A stretch of 64,000 nucleotides of DNA from NCBI RefSeq assembly GCF_030413595.1, contig NZ_CP129238.1:3596001-3660000 (forward strand), given 5' to 3'. Made by a program: the position numbers and the translations under genes. The notes under the pieces are model-generated. The model was not told the origin of the DNA. It did no database searches and saw only the letters and a program-made list of their open reading frames with translations. The stretch comes from Planococcus liqunii. GTDB taxonomy: Bacteria; Bacillota; Bacilli; Bacillales_A; Planococcaceae. This document shows, in pieces, positions 1-7,505 of the stretch (position 1 is its first letter; each line of letters starts with the position of its first letter).

Positions 1-387
1 ATTCGGCAGGACTTCGCTTTCATAGGTCTCAAGAAATGCGCTCAAATCCGCAATCGGCTCCCGCTCCTCCGCGGTCAGCGACAACCGGTTCATCCCTTCG
101 ACCGTATCCTTCAACTTATTGAGCTCCGCATAGGCAAGCCCCAATTCCCGCTCATTCTGGAACGAATAAAAGCCGCGGATGCGGAAAAACAACTGGTTCA
201 GCGAACCTGAAAGTTCCTTCAGCTTCTCCTGCTTCTCCAGCAGTTCGGTGTACTCGACCAATTGTTCCTCCTGCTGCTTGTTCATATAAAAATAAATTCC
301 GGCAATCAATAACGAACAAATGAGCAAGGAAGAAAAGGTCAACCTCAAATATTTATGCCTGATGCCTTTTTCCGATAAATTGCGCAT
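1..387 (-). CDS. membrane-anchored protein, N-terminal 129 residues only (possible sensor protein)
   Basis: An open frame runs off the left edge of the window. It starts at an ATG (387) with an AGGAGG site seven bases upstream. The visible part has a basic cytoplasmic N-terminus, one membrane segment at about residues 16-34, then a strongly helical, charged stretch rich in Glu, Leu and Lys that looks like a coiled coil. This is the usual front end of a membrane sensor such as a histidine kinase, chemoreceptor or diguanylate cyclase, but no catalytic domain is visible, so the function is open. It reads in the same direction as the downstream prs-like gene but is separated from it by 340 bases containing a hairpin. 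Confidence 0.6.
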   Translation of the reverse strand, partial: MRNLSEKGIRHKYLRLTFSSLLICSLLIAGIYFYMNKQQEEQLVEYTELLEKQEKLKELSGSLNQLFFRIRGFYSFQNERELGLAYAELNKLKDTVEGMNRLSLTAEEREPIADLSAFLETYESEVLPN

Positions 388-728
388 GCATGTGCCTCCT
401 GGATTCTGTTTGCTTCCATTCCTGTTTTGGGGTCTATCCTATCTACATTGTAATGCAATTTCCAAAAATACGCTTTTTTATTTTCACAATATATGACAAT
501 GCGCTGACGAACAGACTCCCGTCAAAATGGCTGCTCTTTTTGATCCCGTTTTAACTTGGAAAAAGCTTTTAATGCGGAAAAGCAGCAGCGTCTGATAGAA
601 GGGGTCATTCCACTTTATGAATGTAAACAATAAAACAGCACGCGGATTGGCCATCAAGGCCTTAACGACCCGATGCATCAGCGTGCTGTTTTTTTATCTT
701 GATCATGAAAAGCCACTAACCGGTGAAG
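388..728. other. intergenic stretch without a supported gene
   Basis: It holds the ribosome binding site of the partial membrane-protein gene and a long inverted repeat next to the prs-like gene. A 64-codon minus-strand frame (484-678) starts inside that repeat, has no good ribosome site and no protein-like composition, so I do not call it. Confidence 0.5.
632..692 (-). terminator. probable terminator after the prs-like gene
   Basis: AAAACAGCACGC (632-643) pairs perfectly with GCGTGCTGTTTT (681-692) around a 37-base loop that contains a smaller GGCC/GGCC hairpin. The T-run is better on the plus strand (TTTTTTT), but the only adjacent gene is the minus-strand prs-like gene, which stops at 729. 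The large loop is unusual for an intrinsic terminator. Confidence 0.5.
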
Positions 729-1679
729 TTATTCGAACAGCGGGCTGACCGGCTTTTCGTTGTGGACGTGCTCAATCGCTTCCGCCAATAGCGGCGCAAC
801 CGACAGGATCGTCATTTTGGAAATGCGTTTCTCCTGAGGAATCTGGATGGTGTTGGTGACGACCAGTTCCGTGATGGCCGAGTCTTCAATCCGCTGAATG
901 GCGGGGCCGGACAATACGCCGTGCGTGCAGCACGCATAAACGGCTTTTGCACCGTTTTCAACAAGGACATTGGCCGCCACAGCGACGGTAGAGGCCGTAT
1001 CAATGATATCCACAATGATGATGACGTTCTTGTCCTGGATATTTCCGACAATATTCACCGTTTCGGGCTGTCCCGGCCGCATCCGGCGCTTGTCGATAAA
1101 GCCGATCGGCACGTCGAGATGGTTGGCCAGTTTGCGGGCTCTGCCCAAGCCTCCGTTGTCCGGAGCGACGACTATTGCGTTTTCCAGATTCTTGTTGTGC
1201 AAATGCTCCGCCAAAACCGTTCCGCCGAGCAATTGGTCCACTGGAATATCAAAGAATCCCTGAAGCTGCGGTGCGTGAAGGTCCATCGTGATCACACGGG
1301 TAGCTCCTGCTTTCTCCAGCATGTTGGCCACCAGTTTTGCCGTGATCGGCTCACGCGAACTCGCTTTCCGGTCCTGCCGCGCATAGCCGTAATACGGAAT
1401 GACCACCGCGATGCTTTCCGCGGATGCCCGCTTCAGCGCATCAATCATGATCAATAGTTCCATGATGTGCTCATTTCCCGGCTGCGATGTCGACTGGACC
1501 AAAAAGACTTCCGCCCCTCGGACGCTTTCCTCGATATTGATCTGGACTTCCCCGTCGCTGAAGCGCGTGATGGAACTCTTGCCCATTTCACAGCCAAGCA
1601 GCTCGGCGATTTCCTGAGCCAACTCCGGGTTTGAATTTAAGGTGAAGAGCTTAAAGTTTTTTCTTAATTGATATGGCAA
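729..1679 (-). CDS. prs: divergent ribose-phosphate pyrophosphokinase (PRPP synthetase) paralogue
   Basis: 316 residues, the usual length of bacterial class I Prs, which makes PRPP from ribose 5-phosphate and ATP. It starts at TTG (1679) behind GGAGGGGG. Family motifs are clear: [12 protein letters not shown] near the N-terminus, [11 protein letters not shown] for ATP binding, the metal-ligand His in [11 protein letters not shown], and the flexible-loop pair in DKRRMRP. The PRPP-binding loop, normally DDIIDTAGT, reads VDIIDTAST here, and the usual PDHGG reads PDNGG. The first loop aspartate contacts the ribose hydroxyls in the family, so activity may be reduced or changed. The gene stands alone, away from the glmU-prs-ctc context typical of the housekeeping copy in Bacillales. 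I read it as a second, divergent Prs or a regulatory Prs-like protein. Confidence 0.85.
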   Translation of the reverse strand: MPYQLRKNFKLFTLNSNPELAQEIAELLGCEMGKSSITRFSDGEVQINIEESVRGAEVFLVQSTSQPGNEHIMELLIMIDALKRASAESIAVVIPYYGYARQDRKASSREPITAKLVANMLEKAGATRVITMDLHAPQLQGFFDIPVDQLLGGTVLAEHLHNKNLENAIVVAPDNGGLGRARKLANHLDVPIGFIDKRRMRPGQPETVNIVGNIQDKNVIIIVDIIDTASTVAVAANVLVENGAKAVYACCTHGVLSGPAIQRIEDSAITELVVTNTIQIPQEKRISKMTILSVAPLLAEAIEHVHNEKPVSPLFE

Positions 1680-1867
1680 TGTGTGGTCCCCCTCCGCATA
1701 AACTCTTTTCGTAAAAGCTGATAGCTGACCTTTTATTTTGAAGGTTCATGAACATGCATATAACTTGCAGCAGCTGATTTTATAATACCTTTTTGATGGC
1801 ATAATAGCCAACAGTTAAAAGGGATTTTCAGTTTTGATGAATTGGAATAGATGGTTCTCTAAAAAAT

Positions 1868-1914
1868 AAAAAAGCGGCCCTTCCTCCCAGAAGGAGAAAT
1901 TGGCTGCTTTTATC
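1868..1914 (-). terminator. terminator of the nucleoside operon
   Basis: On the minus strand an AAAAGCAGCC arm pairs with GGCCGCTTTT with one mismatch, enclosing an inner TCTCC/GGAGGA stem, and is followed by TTTTTTATTTTTT. It lies 29 bases after the transporter stop codon. Confidence 0.8.
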
Positions 1915-1942
1915 ATAGCTTGTTTCTTAACACAATGTTCAT

Positions 1943-3208
1943 TCACACAGATTGTGCAGCTTCATCTGCACGCTCCACTGAATCGGGATTGTTTTTATAC
2001 TTGAAACTGATGGCAAACAAGACGCCAAGAATAAGGGTATAGGCTCCGAAAACCAACCAGATGCTTTGCCAGTCTTTTATGCCGTCCACCGTAAAATAAT
2101 CCACTACCTGTCCGCTGATCACAGCGCCCAAATAAGCCCCAAGTCCGTTCACCATGGTCATGAATAAGCCCTGGGCACTGCCGCGAATCCGGCGGTCCAC
2201 TTCTTTATCTACAAACATCGATCCGGAAATGTTAAAGAAGTCAAACGCTACCCCGTATACGATCATCGATGCCAGCAATAAGAGGAATCCAAAGCCAGTC
2301 GGGTCTCCGAAACCTAATAGTACAAAACGGAGGGTCCAGGCCGCCATACTCAGCAACATGACCGTTTTAATTCCGAATTTCTGCAGGAAAAACGGGATGG
2401 CCAGGATGAAGATGACTTCTGAAAATTGTCCAATGGATAATAAAATCGATGGATATTTCACAGCCAGACTATCTTCATAAGCAGGATTCAGCCCAAAATC
2501 ATGAAGAAACGGGTTGGCAAACGCCAAGTTGATCTGTAGTGCCGCACCGATCAGCATGGCAAACAAGAAAAAGACGGCCATTTTCTTTTGCTTGAACAGG
2601 ACAAAAGCGTCGAGTCCCAAACGGCTTGTCCACGACTTGTTCACCTTATCATTTGATGTCGGGCAATCCGGCAGAACCAATGAAAAGAGTGCCAGAAAAA
2701 TGCCAGCCCCTGCAGCAATGTACAACTGCATATTGCTCAGCTCAAATCCGCCAAGACTGATGAGCCACATGGCAAAAATGAAACTGACGGTTCCATATAC
2801 ACGGACAGCCGGGAATTCTTTCGTTGTATTAAGCCCTGCTTTTTCCAACCCAATATAAGAAATGGTATACGACAAGGAAATCGTCGGTACGAAAACCACC
2901 GCGTTAAAGAACATCACCCAAAACATAACCGTCGGGTCCGAAACTTGTGCGGCTATAAGCAAGAAAATCGCGCCGATCAAATGACAAATGCCATACAGCC
3001 TATTCGCTTTCATCCACCGGTCAGCGATAATGCCGATCAGGCTCGGCATGAAAAGTGATGCCAGTCCGGATGCGCCGTAAATGGTCCCGACTTGTCCGCC
3101 GGAAAAACCTAAGGTGTTGATCATATACGAGCCAAGGGTCACGAGCCAGCTTCCCCAGATGAAAAACTGGAGAAAGATCATAATTTTGAGCCGAGATTTT
3201 ATAGTCAT
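1943..3208 (-). CDS. nucleoside:H+ symporter family (NupG-like) MFS transporter
   Basis: 421 residues with about twelve hydrophobic segments spread over the whole length. The N-terminus (MIFLQFFIWGSWLVTLGSYM) is typical of the nucleoside:H+ symporter family that includes E. coli NupG and XapB. It should import purine or pyrimidine nucleosides across the cytoplasmic membrane. It follows the nucleoside hydrolase gene (stop 3259) by about 50 bases on the same strand and shares its riboswitch-controlled promoter, so the pair would take up nucleosides and split them to base and ribose. The start at 3208 follows AGAGG. Exact substrate preference cannot be read from sequence. Confidence 0.85.
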   Translation of the reverse strand: MTIKSRLKIMIFLQFFIWGSWLVTLGSYMINTLGFSGGQVGTIYGASGLASLFMPSLIGIIADRWMKANRLYGICHLIGAIFLLIAAQVSDPTVMFWVMFFNAVVFVPTISLSYTISYIGLEKAGLNTTKEFPAVRVYGTVSFIFAMWLISLGGFELSNMQLYIAAGAGIFLALFSLVLPDCPTSNDKVNKSWTSRLGLDAFVLFKQKKMAVFFLFAMLIGAALQINLAFANPFLHDFGLNPAYEDSLAVKYPSILLSIGQFSEVIFILAIPFFLQKFGIKTVMLLSMAAWTLRFVLLGFGDPTGFGFLLLLASMIVYGVAFDFFNISGSMFVDKEVDRRIRGSAQGLFMTMVNGLGAYLGAVISGQVVDYFTVDGIKDWQSIWLVFGAYTLILGVLFAISFKYKNNPDSVERADEAAQSV

Positions 3209-3258
3209 TGTTTTCCTCTTTCACATTTAGTCGTGTTCATGCTGTATGTTTCCATCCG

Positions 3259-4194
3259 TTAAGCTTTTTTGGCCAGTTCGGTCATGTAATCAAAAAACGC
3301 ATCGCGGTCCACGTCGTAAACGACATCGACCGGCCGTCCTTCAGCGGTTTCCACTGTACGGCCCTGGCTTGGCCCATCTGTGTGGACGATGCTGTTGATG
3401 GTCTGCACTTTCACCAGATCCGGCTTGCCGACAAACGCAGTGGTCAGCACATCCCACAAATAATAGGTCGAGTTCGTCGAGAAGTGGACAAGCGGCGGCA
3501 CCATGGCATAGCACTGCCCCAGAAAATCCAATCCAAGGTGTTGGCGTTCTTTCGCCCAGCGCTCACGCACGTCCAATGTCAGCGGAACCTGGTTGGTGCT
3601 TTCAAGCGCCACCAACTCGATTTTTATGCTGCTGTCCCAAACACGGGCTGCCGCTTCCGGATCCCAGAATACGTTCCATTCCGCAGTTCCGTCATGTTCC
3701 GGTTCGTGTACGTTCCCCGCTTCACGGAACGTGCCGCCCATCCAGACAAGCCGTTCAATCTTCTCTTCGATTTCAGGTGCTGCGTCCAGTGCACGGGCAA
3801 GATCCGTAAGAGGTCCCGTAAACAACAAGGTCGTTTTTCCTTCCGTCGCTAAAACCGTTTCGGCCAAATGGAGATGCGCCAGTTTTTCCGCCACGGGTGT
3901 TTCCACTTTTCCGGATTCATTTAAAATCGGCAGTGCGTCCACGTAAAACGCATGCATGCGCCAATCTTTCGGGAATGGATTTTTAGGGCGTGAATTTGAC
4001 TCCGCTACATCCAGGCCGCCCTGTCCAAAGCGGTCGATAATTTTCCGGCTTGCGAACATCGCCGGTTCCAAATAACAGTCTGCCGGAATGACGGAAACGC
4101 CCGTCAGCTCCACCGTATCCATTTTTAATAATAAAAATAACGAAACCAGGTCATCGACTCCGCCATCATGGTTAAAGTAAATTTTCTCTTTCAT
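3259..4194 (-). CDS. inosine-uridine-preferring nucleoside hydrolase family protein
   Basis: 311 residues from the ATG at 4194, chosen because GGAGGG lies ten bases upstream and because the open frame upstream of it lies in the untranslated riboswitch leader. The N-terminal calcium-binding motif of the family (DxDPGxDD) appears as NHDGGVDD, followed by the TGPLTDLARAL and WMGG segments. Such enzymes cleave the N-glycosidic bond of ribonucleosides in the cytoplasm. The first Asp of the motif is Asn, as in some family branches, so substrate range is uncertain. Position between a guanine riboswitch and a nucleoside transporter supports a role in purine nucleoside salvage. Confidence 0.88.
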   Translation of the reverse strand: MKEKIYFNHDGGVDDLVSLFLLLKMDTVELTGVSVIPADCYLEPAMFASRKIIDRFGQGGLDVAESNSRPKNPFPKDWRMHAFYVDALPILNESGKVETPVAEKLAHLHLAETVLATEGKTTLLFTGPLTDLARALDAAPEIEEKIERLVWMGGTFREAGNVHEPEHDGTAEWNVFWDPEAAARVWDSSIKIELVALESTNQVPLTLDVRERWAKERQHLGLDFLGQCYAMVPPLVHFSTNSTYYLWDVLTTAFVGKPDLVKVQTINSIVHTDGPSQGRTVETAEGRPVDVVYDVDRDAFFDYMTELAKKA

Positions 4195-4236
4195 TTTTCC
4201 CGTTCCCTCCGTGGTGACTGTTTTTTTGTCCTTCAC

Positions 4237-4289
4237 CCAACTGCTTTCCAGTTGGATCACGCGAGTAATGCCATTGCTGGTTCCACGCC
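4237..4289 (-). other. unexplained leader structure: T-box-like 13-mer plus 7-bp hairpin
   Basis: Between the riboswitch terminator and the hydrolase start codon the leader holds GGCGTGGAACCAGC (minus strand, 4289-4276). This resembles the T-box consensus GGGTGGNACCGCG at about 10 of 13 positions. It is followed by a CCAACTG/CAGTTGG hairpin with a GAAAG loop but no T-run. There is no room for a T-box specifier stem, so this is at most a remnant. Confidence 0.25.
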
Positions 4290-4341
4290 AATAGTTCCCA
4301 AAATCCCCTGGCATCATAAAGAAAATTTTTACTTCCAAAAA

Positions 4342-4373
4342 TAAAAAAATGCCCCGGCAGCAACCGGGACATT
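4342..4373 (-). terminator. riboswitch-controlled intrinsic terminator
   Basis: On the minus strand ATGTCCCGG pairs with CCGGGGCAT around TTGCTG and runs straight into TTTTTTTATTTTT. The bases just before and inside its 5' arm (TAGTCAATGTCCC) are complementary to GGG-TTTGACTA at the 3' end of the aptamer, which gives a clear antiterminator alternative. Confidence 0.88.
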
Positions 4374-4429
4374 GACTAGGGAACGTGTAAATAAGGGAAG
4401 AATCGATTGCTTCTTCCGCTGAACACATA

Positions 4430-4498
4430 CCTCGTAGTCAAACCCTTTACGGTGGCTTGGTAGAAACTATCGGGCCATATCCCCAATCTTATACGACA
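4430..4498 (-). promoter_or_regulatory. guanine-type purine riboswitch aptamer
   Basis: The minus strand carries all hallmarks of the purine riboswitch core: P2 TTGGG/CCCGA enclosing GATATGG, the J2/3 segment TAGTTTCTACC, P3 CAAGCC/GGGTTTG enclosing ACCGTAAA, and the GACTACG J3/1 segment closing P1 (TCGTA/TACGA). The specificity base in GACTA is C, which in this family selects guanine or hypoxanthine rather than adenine. Ligand binding would hold TTGACTA in the aptamer and release the downstream terminator, so this is an OFF switch for the nucleoside hydrolase and transporter genes. Confidence 0.92.
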
Positions 4499-4515
4499 TT
4501 ATTCGCTATTAAATT

Positions 4516-4551
4516 CGACTTAATACTAACAAGAATTTTAGCCATGGTCAA
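4516..4551 (-). promoter_or_regulatory. sigma-A promoter of the guanine riboswitch transcript
   Basis: Minus strand: TTGACC (4551-4546), a 17-base spacer, then TAGTAT (4528-4523), placing the start about seven bases later, some 20 bases before the aptamer. Confidence 0.7.
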
Positions 4552-4598
4552 TCAAAAAGCAAACAATTATAATATTCTTCATTAACATTGTTCGTATT

Positions 4599-4612
4599 TT
4601 GAAGCGTTTTCA
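4599..4612 (-). promoter_or_regulatory. cre-like box upstream of the nucleoside operon promoter
   Basis: Minus strand TGAAAACGCTTCAA matches the Bacillus CcpA box TGWAARCGYTWNCW at 13 of 14 positions. It lies about 50 bases upstream of the -35 element, a position more usual for activation than for roadblock repression. Confidence 0.4.
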
Positions 4613-4650
4613 TTGCATTTCCTGTAAAATATTTATAAATTTCCGCAATA

Positions 4651-4693
4651 AAGGGATGGACCCAAATTCCGAGGAATTTGGGTCCATCCCTTT
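4651..4693 (-). terminator. perfect long-stem terminator of the helicase operon
   Basis: GGGATGGACCCAAATTCC (4653-4670) is exactly complementary to 4673-4690, extended by flanking AAA/TTT. Stem of about 18 base pairs with a near-minimal loop, about 40 bases after the helicase stop codon. Confidence 0.8.
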
Positions 4694-4729
4694 ATCTAAA
4701 TGTTATGAGTTCCTGTATTGTATATTGTT

Positions 4730-7159
4730 CTAATTTACTGATATAGAGGCCGATTTTCTTTCAAAATAAGCATGCAGCCGATATTCAGCTATCTCGCCAG
4801 TCCATTTGTACAAGCACTCGTTTTCTTCATCGGAAGGCTGCAATTTGAAAAGGAATGTCCCATCCTCAAAAGCCACAATGCCGTCTTTTGCACTCCCACT
4901 CCATTTAGTCATGGGCATTAGCGATACCAAATCCGCTATCTTCTTCTGATCATACTTCCGAAGCTTTTTCCCTTGAGCGTCGCTAAAGTCAATATTCATG
5001 CGATAGTCCTTTTCAGTTAAGTACCGGTGAAAAAACGGAGCTGCTTCTTCCGGAGTTATTGGCTCCAACCATCTGTTTTCCTCTTTTGAAAGCATATAAC
5101 TCAGCACGACCATCTTATAGCTTTTGACCATGCCGGTCTTTTCAACTTCCAAAAGCCAGTTCTTGTAGTTCAGCCATGCGTCTTTTTCTTCTTCTGTCAG
5201 TTCACCTGCATAGGCCAGCATTCCAAAATAGCTGCCGAATTCCTGTTTTACGGTTTTTGAATCGGCATTGGCATGCAAATGAAATTCCAGATACGTCGGA
5301 CGGCTTCCTAGTTCTTTTTTCAATTCCCGGTAAGCCGCAACAAGTGCTTCTTTTCGAGGCGCTCTTTTTCTTCGCATTTCCTCCAGCAGATCGATCACTT
5401 GCAGATCCAGGTTGAATTCACACTGAACCGGCACAAGCGGTTGAATGGCTTTATTCCCCACTGCCCTTTCTTCTTTATCAAAGACCGCCAGTTTCAAATC
5501 AGCATTGCGGTAATTTCCGATGAAATCGATGATGACACAATGCGATTTTCCTTCTGCTATCCGCAAGCCCCGGCCGATTTGCTGCGTATAAACCGACAGG
5601 GATTCGGTCGGCCGGATGAAAAGAAGTGTATCCACTTTTGGAATATCGACGCCTTCATTGAATAGATCCACCGTGAAAATAATTTCAAGTTCTCCGGAAT
5701 CCAATTTAGTGCGGGCCGTTTTGCGCTCTTCCGGATGAGACTCACCGTGAAGCGCAATCGAGCTAGTTCCCTGATGCCGAAAAAAGTTACTCATATAAAC
5801 GGCTTGTTTCACTGAAGAACAAAAGACAATTGTTCTGGTCTGCTTATACCGGTTCCATTCATCAAATATTTTCTGCGCAAAATCTTCACGGAGCTGGACT
5901 TGAAGCAATTCCTGTTCATCGTACCGGGTTCCCCGCCAAGGAATCGCCGAATAATCCGTATCGTCATAAACCCCGTAATAATTGAACGGAGCCAGCCAAT
6001 TGCGTTCAATTGCATCAAGAAAATGAATCGAAATCGCAACGTTCCCATCGCATAAGGCATATACATCCTTGTTATCCATCCTGTCGGGTGTGGCTGTAAT
6101 CCCCAGCAAAAACTTCGGTTCGAAATGATTCAGCAGGCGTTCGTAAGTCGGAGCTGCTGCATGATGAAATTCATCCACGACAATCAAATCAAAAGCATCC
6201 TTTTCAAAGCGGTCCAAATGGTATTGGCTTCCCAATGTATAGATAGATGCAAAAATAAAATCTGCATCCGTCCTTTTTTCGGAAGCATTGTAAAAAGCGC
6301 TCGACCGCTCCGGATGAACGTGCTTGAATGACTGCTCTGCCTGGGCAAGAATTTCTTCTCGGTGCGCGACAAATAAAACCCGTTTAAATTTCTCAGCTAA
6401 AAAAGCAGCCAGGTATGTCTTTCCCAGCCCAGTCGCTAACACCACCATGGCCCGACTGTAATCTTCAGCCACTGCGTTTTCCAAAGCATTCAATGCCTCC
6501 TGCTGGGCAGGTCTTGGAGAAATATCTATACTGTAAGGCACGGGAGTCTCTGCCACTTTCAGCAGTTGCGGGAAAGCTGGTCCTACCGTCATCTCGATTT
6601 CTTCCGCTTCCGACCATACCGGACTAATCGGGCGCTTAATATTCGCTTCTTTATGTAAGGACCGATACTCAGCCAGTGTCTCCGCATTCAAAGGCACTGT
6701 CTGATCGGCATAGAAATACTTATGAAACTGCGTAACCGCTTCATCAAAAACTTCCGCATCAACAGTTGTCGGTGCAATCAAGTTCCACTCTACACCCGAG
6801 GTTAAAGCAGATGCCGATAAATTTGAGGAACCTACAACGAGATGTGAAGTCTCAGTTCCCCTGAACAAATAAGATTTTGGATGAAAGGAAGTTCCGCCGC
6901 TTTTCCAGATCCGGATTTCTGCAGAAGGCACTTCTTCTAGCAGCAGTTCAAGAGCCTCTGCCTGTGTCACAAAAAGATAATCGCCTACTAGTAGTTTAAC
7001 CGTCACCCCTCTTTCGGTTGCTTGCTGCAAGAAAGGGATGATCTTTTTCACTCCAGATTTCATCGCAAAAGCCGTAATCCAATGAATCTCGACTGCTTCT
7101 TGTGATAACCGCTCTAAATGCGATAGCAAATGAGAAGTCACCAATTCCAGCTTAGTCAT
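4730..7159 (-). CDS. PLD-nuclease/superfamily 2 helicase fusion protein
   Basis: 809 residues from the ATG at 7159, which overlaps the stop of the upstream gene (ATGACTAA) and has GAGG six bases upstream. Residues 1-150 form a phospholipase D-type nuclease domain with a single HxK...GSSN motif (FHPKSYLF near 93, then VVGSSNLSASAL). A superfamily 2 helicase follows: Walker A ATGLGKT near 242, DEFH near 329, GITATPDR, and QQIGRGLR. The last 250 residues are not recognised. Such fusions can cleave or remodel DNA with ATP. It is the last gene of a four-gene operon with another PLD-helicase and two nucleotide pyrophosphohydrolases, which suggests a phage-defence or DNA-damage role, but no experiment is implied by the sequence. 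Confidence 0.85.
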   Translation of the reverse strand: MTKLELVTSHLLSHLERLSQEAVEIHWITAFAMKSGVKKIIPFLQQATERGVTVKLLVGDYLFVTQAEALELLLEEVPSAEIRIWKSGGTSFHPKSYLFRGTETSHLVVGSSNLSASALTSGVEWNLIAPTTVDAEVFDEAVTQFHKYFYADQTVPLNAETLAEYRSLHKEANIKRPISPVWSEAEEIEMTVGPAFPQLLKVAETPVPYSIDISPRPAQQEALNALENAVAEDYSRAMVVLATGLGKTYLAAFLAEKFKRVLFVAHREEILAQAEQSFKHVHPERSSAFYNASEKRTDADFIFASIYTLGSQYHLDRFEKDAFDLIVVDEFHHAAAPTYERLLNHFEPKFLLGITATPDRMDNKDVYALCDGNVAISIHFLDAIERNWLAPFNYYGVYDDTDYSAIPWRGTRYDEQELLQVQLREDFAQKIFDEWNRYKQTRTIVFCSSVKQAVYMSNFFRHQGTSSIALHGESHPEERKTARTKLDSGELEIIFTVDLFNEGVDIPKVDTLLFIRPTESLSVYTQQIGRGLRIAEGKSHCVIIDFIGNYRNADLKLAVFDKEERAVGNKAIQPLVPVQCEFNLDLQVIDLLEEMRRKRAPRKEALVAAYRELKKELGSRPTYLEFHLHANADSKTVKQEFGSYFGMLAYAGELTEEEKDAWLNYKNWLLEVEKTGMVKSYKMVVLSYMLSKEENRWLEPITPEEAAPFFHRYLTEKDYRMNIDFSDAQGKKLRKYDQKKIADLVSLMPMTKWSGSAKDGIVAFEDGTFLFKLQPSDEENECLYKWTGEIAEYRLHAYFERKSASISVN

Positions 7160-7478
7160 CTTCAACCTCAATTAAGAAGATGCGCTTTTCGAAGCCTCCA
7201 CGTTTTTCTGCTTTTGCCCTACGAATTTTTTCAAGGCCTTCAAAAGAAGAACCATGGATTTTTGTAGCTGCGTAGAGAAGTTCAAGTATATCCGCTAATT
7301 CCTCTACTGCTTCTTCATTGGTTTTTGCTTCTTTGTATTCTGCGAGTTCTTCGCTTAATTTCTTTTTTAACTCAATTTCATATTCCTTTTCCTCAAGAAT
7401 ACGAGACGATAATTCTTTTCCCGTCTTTTCAATTACTTCAGGTATACGATCACGTACTAGCTTGTTATAAATCGGCAT
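7152..7478 (-). CDS. phosphoribosyl-ATP pyrophosphohydrolase/MazG-like protein
   Basis: 108 residues. The start MPIYNKLVRDRIPEVIE and the acidic helices (EELAEYKEAK, EELADILELLYA) are typical of the all-alpha PRA-PH/MazG-like group often found as single-domain proteins in Firmicutes. Members hydrolyse nucleoside triphosphates or related nucleotides to monophosphate and pyrophosphate using Mg bound by the EE...D residues. No histidine genes are nearby, so a housekeeping role in histidine synthesis is unlikely. It sits between two PLD-helicase genes: 27 bases after the first, overlapping the second by eight. The coupling suggests it acts with them, perhaps on nucleotides released or sensed during attack. 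Confidence 0.8.
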   Translation of the reverse strand: MPIYNKLVRDRIPEVIEKTGKELSSRILEEKEYEIELKKKLSEELAEYKEAKTNEEAVEELADILELLYAATKIHGSSFEGLEKIRRAKAEKRGGFEKRIFLIEVEDD

Positions 7479-7505
7479 ACATTTCTTCCTCTCGTCATAT
7501 AATTC

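Noticed and set aside
484..678. 64-codon minus-strand frame between the prs-like gene and the partial membrane protein gene
   Set aside because: It begins inside a terminator-like inverted repeat, has no good ribosome site and an unconvincing composition.
3208..3852. Long plus-strand frame opposite the nucleoside hydrolase
   Set aside because: Antisense shadow of a well supported gene with no recognisable domain or ribosome site.
4195..4428. Upstream in-frame extension of the nucleoside hydrolase (78 residues)
   Set aside because: It runs through the riboswitch expression platform and terminator; the ATG at 4194 has its own ribosome site and fits the family start.
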